Of a stretch of 64,000 bases of DNA, positions 36,125 through 48,489 are shown piece after piece. A program made the translations under genes and the position numbers. The stretch spans positions 78,972,256 to 79,036,255 of the forward strand of contig OX235271.1 of NCBI GenBank assembly GCA_944472155.2. The letters run 5' to 3'. This DNA is from Trichobilharzia szidati. Lineage: Eukaryota > Platyhelminthes > Trematoda > Strigeidida > Schistosomatidae. The notes under the pieces were generated by a model. It made no database searches. It saw only the letters and a program-made list of their open reading frames with translations, and was not told the DNA's origin. Numbering within the stretch: the stretch's first letter is position 1; the number at the start of each line of letters is the position of its first letter.

Positions 36125-37205
36125 CATTATTATTGTTTCCTTTAATTCCTAGAGGATCATAGGGCTTCAGCCGTGCGTTTCCATTGCGTTCGGTTCTCTG
36201 CTAGAGTTTTCACCTGGCTCCAAACCTGCCCTCATGCTTTCATCTCCTCTTCACATGACTTCCTCCAAGTCACCCTTGGACGACCAACTTGCTGCTTCCC
36301 TTTCGGGTTCCACTCGAGCGATCGTCTGGCTGGTGATGTCACTTGATAGTTTGTTTTCTCAGAATATGGCCAGTCCATCTCCATTTCTTCCTGCCTATTT
36401 GTTTCACAATCGGTTCCTGGTTGATTTGCTCCCAGAGATCTCTGTTGCTGATCTTTTCTGGCCATCTGATCTTGAGTGGTTTTGAGCGGAGCTGTTAGTG
36501 AAGGTCTGTAGTTTGTTTGAGGTGCTCTTTATGACGCGTCAAGTTTCTGATCCGTATAGTAGGTAGCACTGACTTCACACTGAAGTTGAAAATCCAGATC
36601 TTATTTTGGATGCTGAGTGCTGTTGACCTCCACACAGACTTGAGAGTAATGACAGCTTGTCTTGCTTTTCCGATTCTTGCTTTGATATCCTCGTCAGTTC
36701 CGTTCTCCTGTAGTTGAAAGGATGCTTCCCAGGTAGGTAAAGGAGGTTTTATTTTTTCAGGTTCCTCCTATTTATGCTGATTGTTGTCTGCTGTTGTTCT
36801 TGTCCAGGAATCTTCATTACCTCTGTTTTCTCTACGTTCACCTGAAGTCCCTACTATCTTTGATGCTTCTTCTGCCAACTTGTTGCTTTTCACTTGCATA
36901 TCTTCCTTTTTGCGGTAAATCAGACAAATTTTGTGTGGGTCCATTTTATGGCTGTTTCCTCATTGCCCGCTGTTTGTCGCATTATCCAGTCTACTGTAAT
37001 CAGGAAAATCATTGGCGATAGTAGGCAGCCAGTTTGTCTTACTCCTGTCCTCACTTCGAAGGATTCCGTAAGTTTCTCGTTGCGAATTACTTGGCATGCA
37101 GCCTTGTCGTACAGCTGTTGGATGAGATGTATAATTGTCGGTGGCACCTCGTAGAAGCGAAGTAGTTGCCAAAGCACCTCTCGATCGACGCTGTCGAAGT
37201 CCGAT
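36125..37205 (-). mobile_element. RTE-like retrotransposon, RT to 3' end (decayed)
   Basis: Minus strand: SVDREVLWQLLRFYEVPP, LIQQLYDKAACQVI, TGVRQTGCLLSPMIF, then a gap where the FADD box should be (about 36915-36925, deleted relative to 165-185). Then come decayed RT sequence to 36480 and a 3' coding end (36232-36465) with GRPRVTWRKSCEEEM. The 3' tail GAAGCCCTATGATCCTCTAG is at 36150-36170. Without FADD it cannot have made an active RT. Confidence 0.85.
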
Positions 37206-39262
37206 CACTTACGTTAGCGTGCACATTGTTATCTACGTTGGTAAAGTGAATTTACTGGCTTCAGAAATCCTTCTGGACTTTCCAGTAGCCACATCAGTGT
37301 AGAAAAGAATAGCATTCGAAACTCACAGTGGTGGAGAATTTTCACTTTAGCTGTGATTACTGATGCGAAATGAGTAGTGCAGAGGATTCCATTCTAGCGC
37401 TTTCTCAGACAGATAATGATGGTATCGAGTTCTGGTAAGAAAGAAGAATGCAGATGCCGAAAATTTCAGATAATTTTTAGTTGGCACGCTGGTAATTACA
37501 TTGTTGCTTCGCTGGCTTTCGTTAGCCAAACACAGTCATTATTGAAAAAACAGGTAGTTCAGCAAAAAGATTCTTTTCGGAAAAACCATTTTGCTCTTTA
37601 GCTCTGCAGTCGCGTCTGGCCAAGTTGAAATATAACGATCTAGAAGTGCGTACACACTAATGACCTTGAATATGCACTAATCGTTTGATAACAGGATGTA
37701 CCATTATTATAGCGTCATTATGAACGCTGTGTACCAATTGAGGTGTCAATTTCATCGCACTCTTAACCTTAAGCACTGTTTGGATAATGCGCTGATAGCT
37801 CGTTAGTGTTAGGTTTTCGGCCGGAATTACGGTTAGAGATTTTTATTCTTATTAACTGCAGTTTTCCAGTAAACAGTTGTCTACTCCCTTACTGAAACCC
37901 ATACTTATTCCATAGAGGGCTTTTAGAGAAGACTGGAAAACATGATAATAGGGAAAACTGAATCACAAAAGGAACTCATCTTCTGTCACATTGACGAATA
38001 CATGAATAGAAACTGCTTTAACCTAAAAGCTAATTCTCCTCATTGATATTGAGGAATATTTTTAAGTCGGGTCACGGAAAACATCCCGTTTAACGTGTTT
38101 TAACACTATTCTCCGAATTTATACTGTAAATAAACGTCGTTTTTAGATGATCTGTGTAATGAATGAATTGTAATCAGGATGCACATAAAAATGAGGGCAA
38201 ATGTGATATTATTTAAGAATTCGAAAGAAATACAAAATACCACAAAAAGCATTGCCTTGTTAGATTTCCTTTTCACGAGAAAACCAGGTGGTGGCATCAA
38301 AAGAAATACAAGAGTTATGAAGTTAGAAAAACCAAACAAACGAAAATAAAGTTAGACTTACTTTTAATACGATAGTAGAAGTGGATCAACAATTTTCTTT
38401 TGTGTTCAGACCTGTGTTTCCTCTGTTTTAATCACTGGAGCTTCGGTGATGCAGACGAGACGAAAGAGTATTTGTTAATCTAAAATGGTCAGAGTCAAAA
38501 AGATGTGTTCAATTTTTCTAGTGCATATACAGCCATTGTTACTTTTCTACAACAATGTGGCATAGTATTCTTGAATCCTTTTGAATATGGTACGGGTCGA
38601 ATGATCAGTATACCTAGTTTCAAAGAAACATGTGAACTGATACATACAAATAGAAATGTCCAGATGCAAGAACTTATCTTTCAGACTTCTTCAGACCAGT
38701 TGACAACTATAGAACTTTACTCTTAGTGTTTCTCTGAAGAATGTCCTTTCTGACGATTAAAAAAAGATAATTTATGTCTCATGGGTAGTTTTCATACTCC
38801 AAAAAAATGTAGAAATTCTTCGCTTAAGGATATGACAGTTTTATTCTTCCTTGAAATCAAGGCTCACATATAGTTTCCTTTTAAGTAGAAGTGATTCTTG
38901 GTTCCTCTGAACTTTTGGTTGCATTTCCTTGTCCTCAGTGAATCTCGATGTACATACATATTGGATAAAGATTTCTTCTAGAAGCTCTAATTCTTCTTCA
39001 TTATTACTGAAACTTTGTTAAAACAAAAACTGTATAACGCCTATAAATGTTTATAAAATTAAAACAGGATGCAGACACTAAAATGGGTATAAAATTTAGA
39101 ATAATAAAAGTTTTTTATTGTTTTAAGTATACCCGACAAAAACCAGGGTAAAAATAAGAATTACAAAAGAACATGAAATGAATAGTGGGTTACTTTTTCT
39201 TAAAATAATGTAGCATACTAAACTCAGTCATTCCCTGTTTCTTGTAACAAAAGTGGCACACT
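37206..39262. other. No gene seen
   Basis: Mostly AT-rich. Frames at 37416-37601, 38106-38339 (minus) and 38505-38726 lack family features and splice context. Confidence 0.5.
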
Positions 39263-39645
39263 TGTAGTGCACCCTGAATGTCTGAACTTTTGTTTTAACG
39301 TATTCGCGTAATATGGCGCCACGCCTTCACTGTGCTTCCGGTGTGACTGCTCGCATGTGGCTTGTTTCCTCGTTGTGCTATCATTAAGTACACCCTTGAG
39401 CTAGCTACCCCAGCCGGTTAGCAGATAAGTTGTACAATATTATTATTTATTAAGTCTGACATTTAATCTGTTGTAAAAATATAATCCTCACCTGAGTACA
39501 CTACCTAGTCACAGGCCTTTTTACTTCGAGTTCGTTTATCGGTACTTACACGTTAGGTAGAGTACTGATCATGGTTACCCGAGGAAAGCAAGTTTAGTAG
39601 GTGCTGATGTTAAGGACTATCTAGAGGTTGACATCGGCACTTACA
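39263..39645 (+). mobile_element. Probable retroviral-type LTR (Gypsy-like)
   Basis: About 383 bases starting TGTAGTGCACCC and ending GGCACTTACA (TG...CA borders), more GC-rich than its surroundings. It is followed at once by ATTGGTGAGCTTGACGTG, which looks like the start of an LTR element's leader. No gag or pol follows and no second LTR is in the window, so it would be a truncated element. Confidence 0.45.
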
Positions 39646-39954
39646 ATTGGTGAGCTTGACGTGATGTACTACACAAGTCGCACTACATTCTAGTTTAAAG
39701 ACTTTTCAAAATCACATGGACATTCAAACCGTCACAACGTCTTATTAGAAGGAAAAGAAGGATTTAAAAGAAATACCATTAAAGGGGATATAATGGTACG
39801 ATAGCTGGATTGTTATGACCAGCATAGCTAACTGTCTAGCCTCTAATATTGACCTATCTGGTCACTATATATTGTCAGCCTACCTTTTAATGACACTGGT
39901 AGTCTTGTGGTGAATCCTTTGACCACTGTCACCGCATAAAGCAGGACCAAATTT

Positions 39955-39978
39955 CATATATATATATATATATATATG
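39955..39978. repeat. AT dinucleotide microsatellite
   Basis: Uninterrupted TA/AT repeats. Shorter runs are at 6720, 41962 and 56696. Confidence 0.9.
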
Positions 39979-40169
39979 TATACATTGATAGGTTGTGATC
40001 AGATGTGCAAAAAGTGAGAAAGCCAGTTTTCCAACTTCCTATCGAATAATTTCTTTTTACATCCAATGGTGCACTCATACGGCACGTAGTAGACACTAGT
40101 GTTAGACTGACTGGTCACTGAGGAGTAACTGTTTTCATTTACCTGGTCCATGGTGTCGGTGCTGACTGA

Positions 40170-40580
40170 ACTTTCTCAGTAAATTTGTAACTTGATCACC
40201 AATCTTGGAGTTTTTCCATTGCGATGCAGTGCTACCCACGAAATACAAATAGCTGATTTCCTGAACATCCGATCCCATCGAGGATAGAGTCTGAGACCTT
40301 CGCGTTACGAGGCGAGTATGTTACGAATTTAACTGACTATGAATTCCAACTCCTGCCACTGATCATTAGCGAGTGACTACGAGATGGAATTATTGGCAGC
40401 CATGACTGGCGAGGTACAGCAAATCGGATGTGTGGACAGACATTAGCCGATGATAACTGGTCTTAGTGGGCAAGTGGTTACATCCTCATCTCGTAACCTA
40501 AAGGTTCTGGGTTCGATACCCCGCGAGGGCTCATAAGTGCACACCAGACTAAGACAGAAGCGCTGTCTAGTGATTTCAAG
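40170..40580. mobile_element. SINE family A-like inverted pair, diverged
   Basis: Two tRNA-like heads face each other: minus at 40280-40320 (CTCGCCTCGTAACGCGAAGG) and plus at 40465-40535 (GGGCAAGTGGTTACATCC, TCTCGTAACC, GGTTCTGGGTTCGATACCCC). The plus head has a clear T arm and a CGT-like anticodon region. The bodies are strongly decayed. Confidence 0.55.
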
Positions 40581-40584
40581 TTTT

Positions 40585-41625
40585 TCATGGTTCTACGACT
40601 GCTGTTATTTTGGGACGCTTTCTTCTCTCAAATAAATCAAACATCTATAACCTAACTCTTGAAACTAATATCTTTTTCACGTTTTGTTTTTGTAGTCTTC
40701 CATTGTATACAATTAATTTTCATATTTTCTGCATGTCTGTTTAGATAAAAGTAATCTCGGTATGTCGTCCTGGGATTCATTATTGAAATTTTCGGTATGA
40801 CCATCATGTTTGAAGTTAGATAGCATTTTCGGGCTTCATTGTTTCTGCCTAAGATTTGACAGTTGCATAAAAACAACTTACTCGTAAAGCGTAAGTCATT
40901 ATATTAGTAGTAGGCGGAGATCGCCATACTATCAATTACTAAATCCTGATTATTTCCGCTTCATCAACATTCTAATGAAGACAGTAAAATTCATAATTTT
41001 TTTCTTGACGAAATAGAGTTGGAAAGGAATTAATAGTATGCGTTAGGTTTAGATTTATTGCTTCTTATAACTATCTCATCGGTAAAATATATTTGCTTGA
41101 GTGAACTGACGCTGTCTGAAAGGTGTTTATATACACTAACCAGCCAGTTAGATTAGATGCAAAGGTAGGCTATAAGTAGGGACTACATTGGATACCATAC
41201 TCAATTACTAGTACTCAGTGACTAACATCATGCTGCCCACTGTAAAAAAATTACTTATCAAATTCATATTCATGCTCTATCGAGATTTTTGACATAATGG
41301 AATGTGTCATTTTAGCTAAACAAACTTCGTAAGTCAATTGTTAACACTCTTCATTATCAGCTGGTAATCAAATGTTGTTTTGTAACTGATTTGTCATTTG
41401 AAGAGTAGCGGTGACAGATCATTTGCTCATCCTTCTTGTGTTTTTTTCCTTATCTTGCACTGACTCTTCTTATACTGTCTAAAAATCGATTCAACAGCGA
41501 AATCTGGGCTGACTTCGTGGAAAAGTTCAAATGGCCTTGACTTTATGACTTCGCCTGTATCAGGCGAAATAAAAGTGTAAGTATGAAGACCTTAGACATA
41601 TATGTATGTAGTATTATTATAATTC
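40585..41625. other. No gene seen
   Basis: AT-rich. Nothing recognised. Confidence 0.5.
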
Positions 41626-41629
41626 CTTT

Positions 41630-41940
41630 TTGTTCAGGGTTGAACATGGAGCTTAAGCGATTTACCCTCATTTCATTCTTTTCTCCGTAGTCTTTTTTTA
41701 ACTAAGCGCAAGATTGCTCATAAGCATTCTTCTCTACCTCACACGATATCCTCCATCTAACTCGTCGTCTCCTATTCAGATTCCACTTGATGACTCAGCG
41801 AATAATGTCATTAAGCAGTCTCCTCGGTGTGTACCTAATCCATCCTCATTTCCATCGGCATATTTGACAGGTAAGTGGTTGTTGGTTGGTTCGCTATTTC
41901 TGTGTTGTCAATCCTTTCAAGTCATCTGATTTTCATCAAG
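41630..41940 (-). mobile_element. RTE-like retrotransposon, 3' end fragment
   Basis: Resembles the last 300 bases of the copy at 36125: a tail block (GGTTGAACATGGAGCTTAAG), CTCACACGATATCCTCC, and a block near 41840-41900 with CCATCCTCATTTCCATCGG. Confidence 0.55.
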
Positions 41941-42449
41941 GAGAGAATGCAGCTGTTGAAGAATATATATATATATACATATACACAGTGAAGGTATCAG
42001 TATGTTAATCATATTCCATATGCAAGGAAGGAAATTTGAGCAAATACTGAGCATGGAAATTCAACCTACGTAATAAGTGGTAAAAAGAAAGATGCATGCA
42101 ATACCACGCAATATATGTATGGGTTGTTGGATAAGTGTTTACAGTTTTAGTTTCATTAATCAAGGTAACACTATGTATATAATCTATAATAAGAACTTAA
42201 TGATGCATAAATTCCGTCTCAATGGAAGAACGACTTTTTCTGTGATTGTTATTCGTGATATTACACTGGAATAATAATGAAAGTATTGAACCCTGTTTTT
42301 ACACTCCAATTAAATATCAGACAAATGAATTATTGAAAAAGCATATCGTTCAATTTAGTATCTTTTTTTTCAGTCTAAATTCAATCATGATGTTATTTAT
42401 CCTCAGTTCTGAAGTTGGAAGAACAGTTAAGAATAAGAAACAGGACTAG

Positions 42450-42800
42450 TTAGGTATTGTAGGGATTTGACTGATTGGTAACAGGATTTCATCATAAGTT
42501 GACATCGGTCACAGAACCATTGGAAAACCTGCAGGGAGTACTGGGAAGCTGTTTCATCCTAGTGCTTGTGACTCTTCATCAGTACGCAACCACCACCAGG
42601 GTTCGAACCCAGGGCCTTCTGGTTACGAGGCAAGCTTGTGGACCATTAAGCCACTGGGAACCGATTCAGTGGCCAATGAATTCTAACTTCTGCCAATTCA
42701 AGACATAGCACGACCACCAGCCAATGTCTTCGGTGAGTATTTGTCCTCACACTTGACCTGCTGTACCCCACTGGTCACGAGTTCCCAACAGGATTGGAAT
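42450..42800 (-). mobile_element. SINE family A, near full length, CTGATGA box kept
   Basis: TATTGTAGGGATTTGACTG through TCATCATAAGTTGACATCGG. The ribozyme-like body on the minus strand is GTACTGATGAAGAGTCAC, CACTAGGATGAAACAGC. The tRNA-like head is at 42595-42660 (minus GGTTCCCAGTGGCTTAATGG, CTCGTAACCAGAAGG). CTGATGA and GAAA are kept, but stem II is weakened by mutations. Confidence 0.85.
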
Positions 42801-44275
42801 TAGGTGAAAATTGACTTGATCACCAAGCTTTTTAAAGTTGAAATTTCATCCCTCACTTGACATTGTATACTTTGATGGTCGGACGGGAAGTACCTAAAAC
42901 CAAGGATTCCAAATTCATGAATGCCTACGATAGAACAGTCTACCAAAAACAGATTGGTGTAAATCATCAATCAACCTATCAGGTGAAAAATTAAACAACA
43001 AAATGAAAAAATGGTGTGACCAATTATTACAAATATAAACAACAAATTAAATGAATACAGCTGAATGCTTACAATTTCACAGTGAATGTTTGGATCATTC
43101 ACTAGAGTAAAATAGTGAAACAACTAAGATTATAAGCGAGAGAATAACGAAAGACTGAAAGGCAAACTGGTTCAACTATTAGAGCCTTTGGCAAAATAAG
43201 GAAGGAGTGAGTTGACGGTGAATCTTTCTATCATCTAAGCCACATGACAGTCTGCTCCAGAAATAAGTATACTATAGTAATAGAAACAGAGACAGCTTTT
43301 TTATTCAGAATCTCAGGACTAACAGTGAAGAAGAAACTTGAACTCAGTCAATTAATTGTTTCTTGCTGAAAGTCAATGCAAATGGATATATATTAAACTG
43401 AAAGAATAAGAAGGCTATGAAATCACTAATGTTAAACAACATAATATGTGGTGCTGCCGGAAGGAAGTTGAGGAAAGACTATTGCCATCATCAAAACAGT
43501 TTGTGTCAAAGTGGCATAAGAGTTAGTTACCAAATGATGAAAGCATATAACAGTCATCAGGTGACAATACAATGGAAAAAATTTAGTACCTTGAAAAAAG
43601 CTGGAAAAACCATAAGGAAGATTGGTGAATAGACAGCAACTGACTACTCTTACTAAGGCTTGATCCAATATAAACACGGTAACTACTGCACCACAGCTAG
43701 TAGTCTGCTCACCTGGGATATCATCATTTAGTCTGCCAAGGGAATTATATTAAAATGAACTACCTGAAAATAACAAAAGTAGAAAACAGAGAAAGTTATC
43801 CCTTTATATAAATTTGCACTCAGCTTAAATCAAACCAAATCTATCCAATGATACAGCAGATATTTCCTTTCGAAAAAGGACTGAAATCTTCCAGGGTATA
43901 CAAAAGCTGCTGACTGAAACCTTATAGAACTGTTTGACTTGTGTCTTACCACCTTCCTGAAGTTCACCAGCAAGACTTGACAATAAACAAAAGGGGAACT
44001 AATGAGATGAGTAATACTCAGAGTGGTTGCTGAAGCAGATATTTAGTTCCCGAACCAACTATCACTACTCTGATCAAACCCGAAATGTGTGCCTAATGTA
44101 CATAACAGCTCTTTTGTGAACTAGAACACAAGTCAGTAAAAACATTTCTTTTCATAACTTGAAAGCTTTACAGTTACTCAGGGGGTTTATATATACAATG
44201 TTAATTGACAACAGAGGTCAGGGTTATTGTCAGTCAGTTACATAATAAACCAAAGTGTGTGAGTAATGACAAACT
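42801..44275. other. No gene seen
   Basis: A-rich, T-poor in parts. The frames at 43417-43632 and 43432-43677 are unrecognised. Confidence 0.45.
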
Positions 44276-44279
44276 TTGA

Positions 44280-45330
44280 ATGTCCAGTTTTTATGAAGTG
44301 GATGGGGTAATAATAGGTTCTCTATTTGCTTCACACTCACCGACTGCTTCATAGTGTGTCATCAGTCCAGTATCCTCGAATCAATAATCAATCATTTCAA
44401 AGTTTGCAAGAAGTACATGGGTGACATTCTTATCATCATCGATGAAAATATTGATCTAAACAAAATCCTGGAAGCCTTTAACAACAAATTTCAAATTAAA
44501 GCAGAATCAGAAGGTGAACTATCCTTCCTAGATGTTCAGCTTTCACGACAAACAGGTGGAATTCTACACAAATCAATCTACCTTGAGCGAAAATGAATGA
44601 ACAACTGACAGACTTTCAAAGTTATGTCCCAGTAAGGAGAAAAAGAACTTTAATTGCCATTCATACGACCAGAATTTATCGCACATGAGCTGAAACATTC
44701 TTCAGAACGGGTTTCAAACTTCGTTTATCAATGAACATCTACAGTGAAAGACAGATACTCAGCGAAATCTAGGTGTGCCGAAGAAACAACTAATTGTAAA
44801 TCTGGAATTCGAGGGAGATAAAATTAGCGATATTCTCCGAAGCCGCCTGTCGAAAGCGATTCAAAGAACGTTACTTCCTGCCTATCAACGTCTCAACTTC
44901 TGCGCACATGCTCCTGTTCAACAAGACCTCAAAGATAAGATCTGGCTGTTGGCAACTTCAGTGTACCTTTAACCAATTCATCTGCTCCAGTGGAAACAAG
45001 TGGAGCGTAACCAAAATTACATAGTCTAGACGCGCCCATGAACACTTACCAGCATGAATGTCAAAAAAGGAATGCAAGACAGTCAGCAGCTGATTTCTGG
45101 GGCACATTACTACTTCTCGTCAAGTAAAGTCAGTCAAAGCTTCATTCAGAACCATATATGAAGTACGATCAAGCCTTTCGAAAGGATTTCGCATGCATCT
45201 TCATATAGCCTGAATTTTGAGTTCAAAAACGTCTTATCCAGCCTCATATTAGCTGTTTAATACACTTCATATAGTCCTTTTTATTTTTCAATTTTATTTA
45301 TTATTTTTTAAATTTTATTTTGTAATTCAT
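44280..45330 (+). mobile_element. Penelope-like element, RT to endonuclease (decayed)
   Basis: FYEVDGVIIGS (RT motif before the catalytic box, about 44288-44320), then KYMGDILIII (44412-44440) where RYVDD would be: the first catalytic Asp is replaced by Gly. Then ELSFLDVQLSRQTGG and KSIYLERK, the linker, and PKKQLIVNLEFEGDKISDIL (44775-44830). The nuclease (about 44980-45240) is broken by stops. The tail is T-rich to about 45330. Confidence 0.8.
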
Positions 45331-45699
45331 TTTCAATCTTTTATTCACTTGTTTCCTACCAATTAGTTGCAAATGATTATTCAGCACTTAACTAATTAGT
45401 TTTTAACTCCCTCCCATTACATAAGATTACCCACAATTTCCTAAACTTTGTCATCACTCATTCACTTTGATTGATTTTGTCACCAATTAACAATAACCCT
45501 GATCTCTGTTGTCAGTTGACGTTATAACACAAATATAGATATATATGCTTAAATACATGAAAGGGAAGCTTTCATGATCGACACAAGAAACAAGAGCTCA
45601 TATTTGCCAAATCAAAATAAGCACACATGAAAAATGTTGCAGAATTGGTATATGTACCTACTTAATCTGCTTTGTACCTGAAGATAATTTTCTTTCTTT
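45331..45699. other. No gene seen
   Basis: T-rich to A-rich sequence between two PLE fragments, possibly more of the PLE tail. Confidence 0.4.
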
Positions 45700-47395
45700 T
45701 ATTTTCTCGAAGATATACACACAATGAATTTTCATTCCTTGTTTAATAAGGAATTCTATTGACAAACTGATGGCGTGGCTACGCGGTCACCAATAGGACT
45801 AATCGTAGGTAAGTTTTCCTTACGAAATTAGAAAATGGTCTAAAGAAATGGATAATTAGTGAATTAGAGATCTATTGTCGATAAATGAATGACATTTAAT
45901 TATGAAAATTGAGAATAAAGCAGTGAACATCCTGGACAAATTTAATGATGTACATCAAAAAAATAAGTTTTGCCACCAAGAAAGAAATAATTTGTTTTTT
46001 ACGAGTTTGACCATGGATTGATATCAGTTAGAGAACCATTATAAACCAGCACTGGAGTACTGGACAGCTGTTTCATCCTAGTTTTAGGAATCATCGGCAA
46101 CATGCACCCACTTGGGTTCGAATCCAGGACCTTGTAATTACAAGGCAAGCTCGTATTTTAGCCACCGGGACCCGATTCAGTGGCCCATGAATTCTAACTT
46201 CTACCGATTAGTGATTTACCATGAACACCAACCAATGTCATCGGTGGGAAATCCATCCTCACACTTGACTGGATGCACCTTACTGGTCACGACTTCTCAC
46301 TAGAACTCCAGGAAACTCCGTCCTGCAGCAGGCTAGAATTCATGGGCCACTGAATCAGGTCCCAGTGGCTGAATGGTATGCGAGCTTGCCTTTTAACCGG
46401 AAGGTCCTGGGTTCGAACTTCAGTGGCTGCGTGCTGCCGATGATTCCTTAAACTAGGATGAAAGATCTGTCCAGAACTCCAGCGCTGGTTTTCAATGGTT
46501 CTTTAACTGATATCAATCCGTGGTCAAACTCGTAAAAAGAAATCTAATCCTTACAAACCAACTCTTGAAAAAGAAGAAATAATTGATAGTTTTTCATTCC
46601 TAGACGTCTTTATGATGACTAGGAAAATGAATGGTTAGAGTAATAAAAGTATCTATAGAAACCTATATTGACAGGGGCTAGCTTACTCAATTTTTGAAAT
46701 AAAGACTCAATTTAGTAAAGTGTTAAGTTCATACGGCTAGAATGATTTGCTCAAAATACTATCTTAATAAGGAGCTCAAAATTATGAGAGCTTGTTAAAA
46801 GTGGTTATCGATACAAGTTTATTGGTAAAAATATGAATCTCCTGTGAATACAAATCAGTATGGTGATAGTTTCAAAGAAGCTCTTTTTCTTAAAGCTGCA
46901 GTTTGTTGGTGATAACATTAGTGAAATATTAACCCAACATCTAAGGAATGCAGTATAAAGAGCATTCACTGCAACACAGGCATACTACCTCACAACCACT
47001 CTAATTATGGGAATTATGGATAAACTACCTTATTTCACCTCCTCTGTCTTTATCTGCCAGTTTGATTGCCCCTGTAGATCCGGTTTTATTGGGCTTACAA
47101 TTGGGCATTCTCATCCTCGGATTTCCAAATACCGTTCTGCTTTATGAAGCAAGCACCAAGCAAAGTCTACTCGTAGCTCTGTTTTAGTACATCGTGTATA
47201 TTACTGAGCACAAAGCTGATACTAATAAGGCATTTAAAGTCATATATCACATTCTGACAAATCTTAACTTTTCGTATTCTGTATACAAGTTAAAGCCGTC
47301 AGAATCCACCTGAAGAAGACAAACTCGCGTCTTCAGAAGGATGTCATACAGCCAGTTTCCTTATCTTGAACATGATTAAATTGAATGTATAGAGT
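45700..47395 (+). mobile_element. Penelope-like element split by an inverted SINE dimer
   Basis: Left part: QTDGVATRSPIGLIVG (about 45758-45810), then decayed RT to 45992. After the insertion (45993-46573) the frame resumes at DSFSFLDVFMMTRKM (46585-46632). Later: TQAYYLTTTLIMGIMDKLPY (about 46975-47030), VFICQFDCPCRSGFIGLTI (GIY-YIG start, 47048-47105), and HKADTNKAFKVIYHI. Many stops; a dead copy. The clean continuation across the SINE dimer shows the PLE was there first. Confidence 0.8.
45993..46573. mobile_element. SINE family A inverted dimer with 11 bp target duplication
   Basis: A minus copy (to about 46325) and a plus copy (from about 46333) meet head to head. The outer ends are inverted: ACGAGTTTGACCATGGATTG at left and CAATCCGTGGTCAAACTCGT at right. 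The direct repeat AAGAAATAATT occurs at 45982-45992 and 46574-46584 and brackets the whole pair, so it inserted as one unit. Ribozyme-like cores are degraded (plus: CTGCCGATGATTCC, CTAGGATGAAAG). The tRNA-like head of the plus copy is at 46355-46420. Confidence 0.9.
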
Positions 47396-48485
47396 TGACA
47401 ACTTAAACTTTACTTAATCCATTTATAAGTTATTATTGTTCTTTCTTATTATTCTGTCTACTTCATCTTTAATTGTTTATTATGTAATCCATTTGAGCTA
47501 TCTTTTATTTCTCATTCACTTCTCTCATTGTTCCTAAATTATTAACTCACTCGTTTGATTTTTGGAAATATTTCTACTCTTTTATTATTGTACTAGCTAT
47601 GGCATCTATGCTTACTATTTCATCATTGTGTAAATGAACATCTAGAATTTTGCAGTCAAATTTGAGTTGTAGGCGTGATACAGCGGCAAGAGGGTTTTGA
47701 TGCATAATTTGATTTTATGCAGAGTTCGCTAGAATTTCTAAGAGTGAAATGACTGGTCCTACGGGGAAATCTATAATATACATAATTTTTGGAGAGGCCT
47801 CCATCACTGATTGTGCCACTTTATGATCTTTAAAATAGTTAATCCTTTTTTGGAAATCTAAAATGAAGCATTCAGAAGGCGAATAATTCGAAGCAAATAT
47901 CCTTTCATAGTTTTTCAGCTAACCTACAACAACTAGCTTTAGTAAAGATGTTAAAATGTTCGACAATAAAAGGGCACATTATTAGCTAGTCATATAGGTC
48001 ATGCAGTCCAAAGTAGGCTAAGGTTGATGTCCACTGTCTTCTGTTCACATAATTTGGGATGCACACGATTAATCCGGATTGTTTTCATCACCTTTATTAA
48101 TTTTGAATCAGAGGTATGTGAAATAGGAAGGATCAGTTTAAGCAAAGTAGATCACCAGTCGATAAATTTCATGTGCCTCTGGAAAAGACATTTTCCTATG
48201 GCAGATTTCTATGGTATGAGCAAAAGAGCTGTAGAAATGAAGATATTGTCCATCCCATGTTTATTTGAGAATATATAAATTAAAGTATCGTCAAACATTT
48301 TGTAATTATCAGCAGTGACGCTAATTGTTACACTGCTTTTCAGAAATTTAGAAGTGATTTATTGATATTCTGAATAACTTTAAATTTTGTAGTTTATCAA
48401 GCTGAGACTGAGTGTATTGACAAAGACCTGAGTATTTCGATCTGAACTCAGAGAACCGATCAGTGCATTTTTCTGCACAACTTGA
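47396..48485. other. No gene seen
   Basis: T-rich after the PLE, then AT-rich. The frame 48024-48278 has no family features. Confidence 0.5.
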
Positions 48486-48489
48486 CAAA

